43,363 nucleotides of DNA, taken from Verrucomicrobiota bacterium (lineage in GTDB: Bacteria > Verrucomicrobiota > Verrucomicrobiia > Limisphaerales > UBA8199). The stretch covers positions 1-43,363 of the forward strand of contig PSRM01000011.1 in NCBI GenBank assembly GCA_003176045.1, in the 5' to 3' direction. A program made the translations under genes and the position numbers. Positions 8,401-14,914 of the stretch are shown piece after piece. The stretch's first letter is position 1; each line of letters begins with the position of its first letter. The notes below the pieces were generated by a model. It had not been told where the DNA came from, made no database searches, and saw nothing but the letters and a program-made list of their open reading frames with translations.

Positions 8401-9633
8401 ATGAGTCAAACCAAACCTAGTCGGCTGGTGTTTTGCTCACCCGTCCATGTGTGGGCGGATGATCAAACCTTTCCAGCGTTCAAAATAGATCGTGAATTAA
8501 ACCGGGGCGGGGGCGCGGGCAATCTGCGCGGCGTCTCTGAATCCTGCCTCGACTTTCTGCCAATCGGGGCGGCATTGCAATCGCGGTGCATCCCTGCGGG
8601 CTATTTGCTGCAAGAGGCGCAAGGGCAAGAGGTTTTAGCAATCGCGCGGCGGCAAGCTGCCAAGCTCAAGGCATCAATGCGCGGGGATGGCGGCGGTATG
8701 TCTGACACAACGGAGCAAGAGGCCATCAGCGCGGGCGTGTCTGCCGTGGTCGCCTGGCGCAACGGGGCAGAATTAGACGGGGCGGAGCGCGGCGCGGCGG
8801 GTGTTTGCTGGCGGGCGATTCTAAAGGCGGTCGCGTCTGATAGCCTTGGCGATTCTGTCGAGTCAATAGAGGCTTGGCGCGGCGCGGATGATTCCGGCGC
8901 CGATTGTTGGGACAAGCTCACGGGATCGGCCTTGCCGCTTCCGCCGCTCTGCGGCGATTGCTCGCACGAAGATCGCCTTACGCGTTTGTTATTCGAGCAA
9001 ACACGGGCAAAGCGTCCGCAATTGTTGGCGCGGCGGATTGAGTCTCTGAAGTTGCGCGGGGGCAGGGGCAAGCGGGCGGAGCTAATAGACAAGCTTCACC
9101 GTTCCGCCGTCCTGTTACTACATGGTGAGTCTGTGGACAAGGCCGCAATTGCGGCGGGGTTCAGGGCATCGGGTCAAACTCGCGCGGGTGATTATCTTTT
9201 TCGCGCGGTTCGTCGTTTGGGTTTCCATGTCCAGTTCACCGCGCGTGACAGACAGCGCAAAGAGACAGTGCGGCGCGGGCCGTTTGAGCCTTTATCCTTT
9301 GCCGTTGTCTCGTCGTGGTCTTGCAATCCCTCAGCCACACTCAAATTACAAAACGGGCGCGGGGACAAGCAACGAATTCCGGCCATTGTTCGCTTGTTTC
9401 GGGGGCGGGCGCGGCGGGCGCGGTTGGCGGTCAAGCGGGCGGCGTGGTCGGCTCGGTCGGCTCGGCAAGCTGTCAAGAGGCGCACACTTGCGCGGGCCGC
9501 GCGGCGGATTGACAAAGCGGCGGGTTGGTTCGCTGTGCTTGGCAAGGTGGCAGGGCGGCAAGTCCCATCCTCGCGCACTAACGGTTATTGGCGCGGCAGT
9601 TCGCGCAATGGCATTTTCCGCAATTGGCGCTAG
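8401..9633 (+). CDS. Hypothetical G-rich protein with possible HTH
   Basis: A 410-residue open frame that I cannot assign. The middle (EQEAISAGVSAVVAWRNGAE and EDRLTRLLFEQTRAKRPQLL) is helical. A later segment, AVLLLHGESVDKAAIAAGF, could be a helix-turn-helix. The C-terminal third is highly basic and Arg/Ala-rich (for example ARRARLAVKRAAWSARSARQ), like a nucleic-acid-binding tail or low-complexity translation. Codon use is unlike both neighbours: G-rich, full of GCGG and GGCG words. A good rho-independent terminator 20 bases after the stop supports a real transcription unit. No ribosome binding site is clear before the ATG, so the start is uncertain. Confidence 0.55.
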   Translation: MSQTKPSRLVFCSPVHVWADDQTFPAFKIDRELNRGGGAGNLRGVSESCLDFLPIGAALQSRCIPAGYLLQEAQGQEVLAIARRQAAKLKASMRGDGGGMSDTTEQEAISAGVSAVVAWRNGAELDGAERGAAGVCWRAILKAVASDSLGDSVESIEAWRGADDSGADCWDKLTGSALPLPPLCGDCSHEDRLTRLLFEQTRAKRPQLLARRIESLKLRGGRGKRAELIDKLHRSAVLLLHGESVDKAAIAAGFRASGQTRAGDYLFRAVRRLGFHVQFTARDRQRKETVRRGPFEPLSFAVVSSWSCNPSATLKLQNGRGDKQRIPAIVRLFRGRARRARLAVKRAAWSARSARQAVKRRTLARAARRIDKAAGWFAVLGKVAGRQVPSSRTNGYWRGSSRNGIFRNWR

Positions 9634-9652
9634 TCTCTCGACTTAGCAGCAT

Positions 9653-9682
9653 GGCGCGGCGGATTTCCGTCGCGCCTTTTTT
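9653..9682 (+). terminator. Rho-independent terminator after the 8401 gene
   Basis: A ten-base-pair stem (9653-9662 with 9667-9676, one G-U pair) around an ATTT loop is followed by six T (9677-9682). Confidence 0.8.
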
Positions 9683-10074
9683 GTTGTCTCGGCTCGTCCT
9701 GGCGGGGCGTCCTGGTGTCATCCTGAGCGCCTTTCGTCCTGTCGGCTGGCAAATATGGCGCGGCGTGTCTCGGCTCGTCCTGGGGCTGCCAGCGCAATCG
9801 GGCGCGGGGTTCTGGATTGGCGCGGGCTATTAGGTGTAAGCCAAGCGCAAGGCCGCAAGGCCAAGCGCAAGGCGGCAAGCGCAAGCGGCAAGGGTGCGCG
9901 GTTACGCTCGCATTATCCGGTAGGTTTATCCCTCTCACTTTCCCGCTTTCCGCCGTGCTGGTGCGCGGCGGGTTTCTGGATTGGCGGGGGCTAATAAGTG
10001 AAAGGGCAAGCGCAAGAGCGCAAGGGCGCAAGGCGCGGCAATCCGCGCAAGCGCAAAGGATAGGCGCAAGAGCC
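9683..10074. repeat. Low-complexity region with imperfect direct repeats
   Basis: Gene-free. A unit containing GGTTCTGGATTGGCGCGGGC and a CGCAAGG-rich tail (from about 9809) recurs at about 9970 with GGTTTCTGGATTGGCGGGGG, roughly 160 bases later. The phrase CTCGGCTCGTCCTGG also appears twice (about 9689 and 9770). Dense GCAAG words fill 9840-9895 and 10008-10075. Open frames across it have low-complexity translations and were not called. Confidence 0.6.
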
Positions 10075-10125
10075 CAAAGCTTTTCCTGTAAAACGGCCAT
10101 GCTGCTTTTCCACAGGAAACGCTTT

Positions 10126-10249
10126 GCGCTCCGATTCGGAGTGCAAAATTACCCGCCAGGCTCCCTCCTCAAATGGAGTGCGTGCCGGCGAATTGAATTA
10201 CGGCAGAAATGCCGCGATTTGAAACGCCGGCCGCACTCCGATTCGGAGT
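10126..10249 (+). ncRNA. Possible structured RNA with competing hairpins, upstream of the 10410 gene
   Basis: Two copies of the palindrome CTCCGATTCGGAG (centres 10135 and 10242) flank a long hairpin. Its arms GGAGTGCG (10175-10182) and GCCGGCG (10184-10190) pair with CGCCGGC (10225-10231) and CGCACTCC (10232-10239), with one bulged T. Inside are symmetric ten-base internal loops and a CGGCA/TGCCG stem closed by GAAA (10201-10214). The right arm shares ACTCC with the second palindrome, so the two folds exclude each other. A further stem TTTCCTGT/ACAGGAAA (10082-10119) lies upstream. Function is unknown: leader-RNA control, a small mobile repeat or a DNA-binding array are all possible. Confidence 0.5.
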
Positions 10250-10409
10250 AGCTTTGGCGCGTAAATCAGTTTTGTGAGTTTGTGGGTGTGTTTCCCCACC
10301 TTGGCAAGTCCTGCCAGGACCGTTTTCGCGTGAAACGTCCGCACGTTGCGGGCGCGGATCGCTGAGACGCAATGGACGCGCGTAAGCCGTCCGCACCAAA
10401 GGAAACACT

Positions 10410-11429
10410 ATGGCGAAACCCGCCAAAAATCAGCCCGCGGCTAATCCCGCGGCTAACACCCCTGCCAACGCGAACGCCCCGGTAAACGCCACTCCGGCGC
10501 AAGCCCCGGCGAACGTCCCGGCTGAAAACTCGGCTCCAGCGAATGTCCCGGCTAATCCCCAGGTACCCGCGAAAGCCGACGCCAAGAAACTCACGTTTGC
10601 GGAATTGATTGCCATGCCCATCGGCGACCTGGCGACACATCTCAAAAAGATCGTGTCCGTCAACGCTGCCGTGGAAAAGGCAAAAGACGCCTTCTCCGCG
10701 TCCCTCCAGTTCTCCGCGAAATGCGTCGCCGCGCTCAAACGCGCCTACGTGGATCGCCTGAACAAAAAGGAGATCCCGCCGGACACCACGTTCAAAAAGT
10801 ATTTTGAACAAAACGCCAGTGGCACGCTCCCGGGCCGCGTCGAAGCGCTCGCGTCGTTGTTCAACGCCCTGGTTCTCACCGTGGACGTAAACGGCAAGCC
10901 CCTGCTTTCCGAAGAATTCTTCGACGCCGCAGCCGTGGACTGGCTTGAAAAGGCCAACGCCATCATCAAATCGGCGCAAAAGACCCACGGTGACGCCTGG
11001 AAAACCTGCGATGACGTCCTCGACACCATCAATGCGCTTTCCAAGCCAGGTGACGCCTTGAAAAAGATCAAGGAAATCCGCGAACGCCAGAAGGGCAAAA
11101 AGGGTGAAGGGGATGAAACGGTTGACGCTACTTCCGTGGCGCCCCTGACCAACGGCCGCGCGATTCAGTTTCTTATCGCCGCCGTGAAAAACGCCAAAGC
11201 GTTGTCCGAGAAAGATGCCTACGAGCTGTACTGCGGCACCTTCCTCATCATGGACACCTGGGCTGATAGCGGCCTCTCCGATGAAACGCTCAATGCGTGG
11301 ATGTCGAAGTACGACAAGGCCCGCAAGCACGGAGTCAATCCGACCATCGAAGTCGTGACTCCCGAAACCCAGCCCGCCGAAACGCCCGCGACCGAAACGC
11401 CCGCCCCGGCACTCGCCGTGGCCGCCTAG
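10410..11429 (+). CDS. Hypothetical protein with Ala/Pro/Asn-rich tails
   Basis: A 339-residue protein of unknown family. Residues 1-55 are a low-complexity Ala/Pro/Asn stretch with repeats such as NVPAENSAPANVPA. The core (about 60-300) is soluble and helical with many Lys. The C-terminus is again Pro/Thr/Ala-rich (ETQPAETPATETPAPA). Two disordered tails around a helical core suggest a structural or scaffold protein. AAAGGA sits seven bases before the ATG, a better ribosome site than most genes here. A very strong terminator directly follows, and a hairpin-rich leader precedes it. It may be a highly expressed, separately regulated gene. Confidence 0.75.
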   Translation: MAKPAKNQPAANPAANTPANANAPVNATPAQAPANVPAENSAPANVPANPQVPAKADAKKLTFAELIAMPIGDLATHLKKIVSVNAAVEKAKDAFSASLQFSAKCVAALKRAYVDRLNKKEIPPDTTFKKYFEQNASGTLPGRVEALASLFNALVLTVDVNGKPLLSEEFFDAAAVDWLEKANAIIKSAQKTHGDAWKTCDDVLDTINALSKPGDALKKIKEIRERQKGKKGEGDETVDATSVAPLTNGRAIQFLIAAVKNAKALSEKDAYELYCGTFLIMDTWADSGLSDETLNAWMSKYDKARKHGVNPTIEVVTPETQPAETPATETPAPALAVAA

Positions 11430-11447
11430 TCGCGACCGCGCCCCAAA

Positions 11448-11483
11448 GGCCGGACCCGAAACGAACGGGTCCGGCCTTTTTTT
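11448..11483 (+). terminator. Strong rho-independent terminator
   Basis: A perfect 11-base-pair stem (GGCCGGACCCG at 11448-11458 with its complement at 11466-11476), a seven-base loop and seven T (11477-11483). It ends the 10410 gene unit. Confidence 0.95.
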
Positions 11484-11532
11484 GTTTTATCTTTTTTCTG
11501 GCGCCTAGGTTGAAACCGCGTTTCCAGGTGCG

Positions 11533-11569
11533 GGGACACGGCGCTTGCCACTGCGCGGCGCCGTGTCCC
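11533..11569. repeat. Long perfect hairpin between terminator and next gene
   Basis: GGGACACGGCGC (11533-11544) pairs perfectly with GCGCCGTGTCCC (11558-11569) around a 13-base loop. There is no T tract, so it is not a terminator. It resembles a dispersed palindromic repeat. Confidence 0.7.
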
Positions 11570-11628
11570 TATCCCGCCTTAAAGGCGCAGATCGAAAACG
11601 CCCGGAAACCTGTCACCTCCCATGCTCC

Positions 11629-11651
11629 GCGCACTCCGATTCGGAGTGCGC
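11629..11651. repeat. Third copy of the CTCCGATTCGGAG palindrome
   Basis: Perfect 11-base arms (GCGCACTCCGA and its complement) around a central T at 11640. The other copies are at 10126-10144 and 10235-10249. It lies about 30 bases before a small open frame. It could be a protein-binding operator or a repetitive extragenic palindrome. Confidence 0.7.
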
Positions 11652-11680
11652 GAGTGTGTCAGAAAAATGCTCCTGATTCC

Positions 11681-11791
11681 ATGAACCATATAATCAAGAT
11701 CACCGCAATGCAGGGCGTGGACACCCACTTTCGTCCCGTCACCCTCATGTTCGTTTATTACTCCGACGGCACCATCCAGCAATGGTATTGA
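11681..11791 (+). CDS. Small hypothetical protein (36 residues)
   Basis: A short frame encoding MNHIIKITAMQGVDTHFRPV and ending VYYSDGTIQQWY. The aromatic, beta-strand-like end and C-rich codons match the real genes downstream. The stop codon ends two bases before a hammerhead ribozyme, mirroring the next gene, whose stop overlaps the second ribozyme. That repeated layout is the best argument that this is a gene. Function unknown. No strong ribosome site. Confidence 0.5.
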   Translation: MNHIIKITAMQGVDTHFRPVTLMFVYYSDGTIQQWY

Positions 11792-11792
11792 A

Positions 11793-11863
11793 AGCCGAAA
11801 CCCTCCTGCTCATGCGCGCATGAGCGGGACGGGTCTCCCGATCATGTCGGGACTGATGAGGCT
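11793..11863 (+). ncRNA. Type II hammerhead ribozyme, copy 1
   Basis: All core elements occur in order. Stem II strand AGCC (11793-11796); G12-A13-A14 (11797-11799). Stem III runs from A15.1 at 11800 (ACCC 11800-11803 with GGGT 11831-11834) and extends through TCCTGCTCATG/CATGAGCGGGA with one bulged C at 11830 and a CGCG loop. C17 is at 11835, giving the cleavage triplet GTC. Stem I is TCCCGA/TCGGGA (11836-11841, 11847-11852). The conserved CTGATGA is at 11853-11859 and the closing stem II strand GGCT at 11860-11863. Self-cleavage is predicted between 11835 and 11836. It sits in the gap between the 11681 and 11896 genes, so it would cut their shared message. Confidence 0.93.
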
Positions 11864-11895
11864 CCCTCACAGAACCTTCTGAGAAACACCACCCT

Positions 11896-12264
11896 ATGGC
11901 ATCTGCACTCCCGCACCACACGCTGGATTGCAAAAATGCATGGTTGTCACCCGACGGCCGCATTTTTCCAAATCCAGGCTTCGCGCACCATGTGCGCCAA
12001 GCCAAAATCATCTGCGCCGACTTCCTCCACATGGACCCGCTGCCTGATGATCCCCATTCCCACCTGGTCAACGCGGGCTGGGCCTACCTCCGCGACGAAC
12101 TTAATGGCTGGCATATCCATCGCAGTAATCGCGATTGTTCCAAAGCCCCCGACCGCCTCACCTCCAAGCAATTCGCCGCCATTTTCGATTGGCACGAACA
12201 TCACAGCATCGATCTCCCATCCTGGCTCGCCCCACAACCCGAAGGCGAACCCGCCTTCGCCTAA
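11896..12264 (+). CDS. Hypothetical protein between two hammerhead ribozymes
   Basis: A 122-residue protein rich in His, Trp and Asp (HSHLVNAGWAYLRDELNGWH, then TSKQFAAIFDWHEHHSIDLP). I do not recognise the family. The His-rich pattern could bind metal, but no fixed metal motif is evident. Codon use is strongly C-biased like the genes downstream. It starts 32 bases after ribozyme copy 1, and its stop codon is the first base pair region of ribozyme copy 2. Self-cleavage on both sides would release a monocistronic message with defined ends. No strong Shine-Dalgarno is seen. Confidence 0.7.
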   Translation: MASALPHHTLDCKNAWLSPDGRIFPNPGFAHHVRQAKIICADFLHMDPLPDDPHSHLVNAGWAYLRDELNGWHIHRSNRDCSKAPDRLTSKQFAAIFDWHEHHSIDLPSWLAPQPEGEPAFA

Positions 12265-12333
12265 GCCGAAACCGCGCCCGTGCAATCCGGCACGGGCGCC
12301 GGTTTCCCGATCATATCGGGACTGATGAGGCTT
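12263..12333 (+). ncRNA. Type II hammerhead ribozyme, copy 2
   Basis: Stem II AAGCC (12263-12267) pairs with GGCTT (12329-12333). G12-A13-A14 is 12268-12270. Stem III is ACCG (12271-12274) with CGGT (12300-12303), a bulged C at 12299, then CGCCCGTG/CACGGGCG around an eight-base loop. H17 is T12304, so the cleavage triplet is GTT. Stem I is TCCCGA/TCGGGA (12305-12310, 12316-12321) and CTGATGA is at 12322-12328. Stem III sequence differs completely from copy 1 yet keeps its pairing and the bulged C: compensatory change that supports a selected RNA fold. Cleavage is predicted between 12304 and 12305. Confidence 0.91.
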
Positions 12334-12357
12334 CCTCATAGATAAGAAAGGCATTTT

Positions 12358-12567
12358 ATGCTCTCCGCCTGTAATCGTGAAACCGTCGCTTTCCTCAAAA
12401 GTCTTTCCATCCGAACCCCGTTCAATCCGCGTCCCGCTCGCGCCCAAAAACGAATCTTCCGAAATGCCCGATGGGTCCGCCCCGACCCTGGTGCTGCCAA
12501 CCTCCTCACGTGGTTCCGCTCCGCCCGCCACGGCCAATCTACTCCCGTCACTCACGTCTGCGACTGA
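12358..12567 (+). CDS. Small hypothetical basic protein (69 residues)
   Basis: The protein has a basic middle (PRPARAQKRIFRNARWVRPD) and no recognised domain. AGAAAGG lies seven bases before the ATG, a good ribosome site just downstream of ribozyme copy 2. Translation would therefore survive cleavage. The next gene starts four bases after its stop. The charge suggests nucleic-acid binding, but that is only a guess. Confidence 0.55.
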   Translation: MLSACNRETVAFLKSLSIRTPFNPRPARAQKRIFRNARWVRPDPGAANLLTWFRSARHGQSTPVTHVCD

Positions 12568-12570
12568 CCT

Positions 12571-12879
12571 ATGAAACACGCTACTTCCTCCATCCTCGGT
12601 TGCGGCTGCATCGCCGTCACCTGCCCGCATTGCTTGGGCGGGCTCTGGCCCGAAGAAACCGGCGGCACTTCAAAACCCAACTGTATCCATTGCCGCGAAA
12701 TTCGTGCCGAACTGAGTACCATACGCCGCCGCAGTCGGCTCACATCCCACGAACGCCAGCGCCTGGCCCTCATCACCTGCCGCATCAAATTTTGCCTCCC
12801 TTCCGTTCCCCCTCCTCCCAAGACTCTGCGCGCCCCACGCGGCTTCAACTGTGTGCTCCCTGCCAGTTTCTCTTTGTGA
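12571..12879 (+). CDS. Small zinc-ribbon-like protein
   Basis: A 102-residue protein with the cysteine pattern CGCIAVTCPHCLGG followed by CIHCREI about 20 residues later. This could form a zinc ribbon (CPHC and CIHC knuckles). The next part is basic and helical (RRSRLTSHERQRLALITCRI). It probably binds DNA, RNA or a partner through the zinc site. The gene ends in a GTGA overlap with the next frame. I do not recognise a named family. Confidence 0.6.
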   Translation: MKHATSSILGCGCIAVTCPHCLGGLWPEETGGTSKPNCIHCREIRAELSTIRRRSRLTSHERQRLALITCRIKFCLPSVPPPPKTLRAPRGFNCVLPASFSL

Positions 12880-13301
12880 AACGCCGGCTCCTCGCTTATT
12901 TTCGGCTCATGGCCGATGCCGACAAGTGGAGTCCCAATGCGCGCGAACTTCCCGGCCTCACTCGCCCCCTCACACCGGATGAATGCAAAGAGGTGGCCGA
13001 CAGCTTTCTCGACCTTCCCCCGAAATTCCGGCTCACCGCCGAAGATCTCGAAATCCTCCAGGAAGAGATCTTCGGCACCAAATCCATGCACTATGGCTCC
13101 GCGCAGGAAGCCGTCAAAGCCATGAAACGCCGGCTCACCGTCCTCAAAGCCTACAAAGCCCGCGCGCTCGATACTTTAGACGATTGCTCCGACCATCTTC
13201 GGCCTGGCGTACTCGAAACCATTGACCTGCTCAACCGCCAGATTGCCGACACCCATAAGCGCCTGGAGTCATACGAATTCCAGGAGCGCAACGAGAATTA
13301 A
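12876..13301 (+). CDS. Hypothetical helical protein (about 130-141 residues)
   Basis: A soluble helical protein. FRLTAEDLEILQEEIFGTKS and AMKRRLTVLKAYKARALDTL are followed by a coiled-coil-like end (LLNRQIADTHKRLESYEFQE). The GTG at 12876 overlaps the previous stop (GTGA) and suggests coupling. The ATG at 12909 would give a shorter form starting MADADKW. The frame is open much further upstream, but that part is a shadow of the neighbouring genes. A terminator follows 20 bases after the stop. Function unknown. Confidence 0.65.
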   Translation: MKRRLLAYFRLMADADKWSPNARELPGLTRPLTPDECKEVADSFLDLPPKFRLTAEDLEILQEEIFGTKSMHYGSAQEAVKAMKRRLTVLKAYKARALDTLDDCSDHLRPGVLETIDLLNRQIADTHKRLESYEFQERNEN

Positions 13302-13321
13302 AACCCCCACTTCTCCTCTTT

Positions 13322-13351
13322 AACCGGCGAGTAACCCTCGCCGGTTTTTTT
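13322..13351 (+). terminator. Rho-independent terminator directly before radC
   Basis: AACCGGCGAG (13322-13331) pairs perfectly with CTCGCCGGTT (13337-13346), followed by T through 13351. The radC ATG is only five bases beyond the T tract. Confidence 0.92.
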
Positions 13352-13356
13352 ATTGC

Positions 13357-13893
13357 ATGAAAGCCCCCGACCTTTTCGACCTCCCTTCCGCAGCTCCAAA
13401 AGGAGTTAAGCCGATCCGCCTTTTCCCCGGCGTCGAATACAAAATCGTCTGCCTGCGTGAGGTCCCGCTCACTCAGGACCTCCAGCTCTGCGACACGCCC
13501 GATACCGCTGCCGATTACTGGCGGACCGTTATCGCCAGCGACCCCCGCCACAACGGCGATGTCGAATCCCTTTACGCCCTCTATCTGAATGCCCGGCGCC
13601 GCGTCATTGGGCATTCCTTGATCGCCACCGGCACCCTCGACACACTCCTTTCCCATCCGCGCGAAACTTTCCGCGCCGCCATCATCGCCAATGCCGCGGC
13701 TGTCATCCTCATGCACAACCACCCTTCCGGCGATCCTTCCCCTTCCGAAGCCGATATTAAGGTTACCCGCGACCTCATGCGGGCTGGCCAACTGTTGAAA
13801 ATCGATTTGTTGGATCACGTAATCATGGGAATTCGCACGAACAATCGCCCCAAGGAATATTCAAGTTTGAGAGAACTTGGCTACTTCGCATAG
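13357..13893 (+). CDS. radC: RadC-family JAB/MPN domain protein
   Basis: A 178-residue RadC-type protein. The JAMM metal motif is intact: LMHNHPSGDPSPSEAD gives His120, His122 and Asp133, and Glu70 in DVESLYALYLN is the likely catalytic Glu. Chromosomal RadC is usually longer, with an N-terminal helix-hairpin-helix part. This form is the short MPN-only kind common on plasmids and phages. Its biochemical role is unsettled in the family, so DNA repair should not be assumed. The ATG follows a terminator by five bases without room for a Shine-Dalgarno, so expression must come from readthrough or a start inside the hairpin region. Confidence 0.88.
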   Translation: MKAPDLFDLPSAAPKGVKPIRLFPGVEYKIVCLREVPLTQDLQLCDTPDTAADYWRTVIASDPRHNGDVESLYALYLNARRRVIGHSLIATGTLDTLLSHPRETFRAAIIANAAAVILMHNHPSGDPSPSEADIKVTRDLMRAGQLLKIDLLDHVIMGIRTNNRPKEYSSLRELGYFA

Positions 13894-14095
13894 AGCCACC
13901 GTGAAAAAATGTTTCAAGTGAGACATCGTTAAATGTTCCACTACGGAACAGGTTCCATGTGGAAATAAGATGACGTTCTTCGCTAAGTTGCAGCGCAACT
14001 AGACGACAAAATGTTTTAGCCCGGTCCTGCCAGCATGACGGTCCTTCGACTAATTACCGAAGCACCACGGCGCTCGCAGTCCGGGCTTTTCCTTT
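13894..14095 (+). ncRNA. Possible structured intergenic RNA
   Basis: A 202-base gap packed with hairpins: TGTTCC/GGAACA (13934-13950), TTCC/GGAA (just after), AGTTGC/GCAACT around AGC (13985-13999), and a compact final domain. In that domain AGCCCGG (about 14027-14033) pairs with CCGGGCT (about 14081-14087), enclosing CTGC/GCAG and CTTCG/CGAAG stems, followed by TTTT and the next ATG. It could be a ribozyme of another class, a leader RNA or a terminator-like sRNA. No known class was recognised. Confidence 0.45.
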
Positions 14096-14380
14096 ATGCC
14101 TAAATCTCAATTCCAATACTTCGAACTCTGCCCACCCCAAAAGTGGCGTGCCGGCTTCTTCGATGAAGCCCAAACCAAACTGTTCTTCTTTGATTGCGCC
14201 GATTGCGATGCCAAAGAACCCGAGATCGCAGGCATCCTGGGCACAGGCGGCACTTATGAACGAATTGCTGTCCTGACAGACTCTCGCAAGCGCAATACGC
14301 TTGCCATGTTCTGTGCGCCGTGTTTCGCCAAACGCCTCGCACATCCCTCTTTTGTGCCGGTCACACCTGACACTTTATGA
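14096..14380 (+). CDS. Small cysteine-containing hypothetical protein
   Basis: A 94-residue protein with DCADCDAKEP and a later FCAPCFAKRL, two CxxC pairs about 55 residues apart, consistent with a zinc-binding fold. The rest is compact alpha/beta. The family is not recognised. The gene begins right after the structured gap and ends in an ATGA overlap with the next gene, so the two are coupled. The 3' end contains CACACCTGACAC, part of a heptamer word (ACCTGAC) repeated elsewhere in the window. Confidence 0.6.
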   Translation: MPKSQFQYFELCPPQKWRAGFFDEAQTKLFFFDCADCDAKEPEIAGILGTGGTYERIAVLTDSRKRNTLAMFCAPCFAKRLAHPSFVPVTPDTL

Positions 14381-14910
14381 AAGACCGCACCCTCGAACTC
14401 TTCGGCCCTACGATGGTCGAAACCACGTTGCCCAAGATCGGCGTCATTGACGGCGCAAATGCCTTCCTCCGCCTGCGACAAAACAATTTCCTCGGCGGTT
14501 CCCAGGCCATCGTTGTCCGCGAAGCCATGCGCGGCGAGGAAGCCCAGTACTTCCGCGAAAAAATGGTCGAGCTCGACAAGCTCATTGCCACTATGCCAGT
14601 GAATTATGAACAAGATGGCCTTGGCGACCAGGCCATTGCCTACCTTCATTATTTCGCTGGCTCCTGCGCCAATTGGTGGATCACCGAAAGAGACAAAGGC
14701 GCTCCAGAAATGGCCCAATCCCAAGCTTTCGGACTGGCCGACCTCTTTGGTGACGGCGGCGAACTGGGCTACATCTCTATCCCCGAGATCCTAGCCGCCG
14801 GGGGCGAACTCGATTTCCACTTCGCCCCCTGCTCCCTCCGCGAAGTTCGCGCCAAACGCCACACATCCACGCATGGCGCCTTCGACCGCCGATGGGTCCC
14901 ACTCGAATAA
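14377..14910 (+). CDS. DUF2958-like plasmid protein
   Basis: A 177-residue protein. Near the C-terminus, QAFGLADLFGDGGELGYISI followed by PEIL and ELDFHFAPCSLREVRAKR matches the pattern I know from DUF2958 proteins of plasmids and conjugative elements (FGLCDL, ELGYVSL, LERDLHF). The first half differs from the usual layout, with a GANAFLRL segment near residue 30 and a Trp-rich stretch (YFAGSCANWWITERD). The function of DUF2958 is unknown. It supports a plasmid-like origin for this module. Coupled by ATGA to the upstream gene. Confidence 0.5.
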   Translation: MKDRTLELFGPTMVETTLPKIGVIDGANAFLRLRQNNFLGGSQAIVVREAMRGEEAQYFREKMVELDKLIATMPVNYEQDGLGDQAIAYLHYFAGSCANWWITERDKGAPEMAQSQAFGLADLFGDGGELGYISIPEILAAGGELDFHFAPCSLREVRAKRHTSTHGAFDRRWVPLE

Positions 14911-14914
14911 CTTT

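Noticed and set aside
9755..10251. Open frames across the low-complexity region
   Set aside because: Translations are repeats of Lys/Ala/Arg/Gln with no start signal; the region is better explained by DNA repeats.
14027..14087. tRNA-like or tmRNA-like fold with a seven-base acceptor-like stem
   Set aside because: No T arm, no CCA and a nine-base loop on the middle stem; kept only as an unassigned structured RNA.
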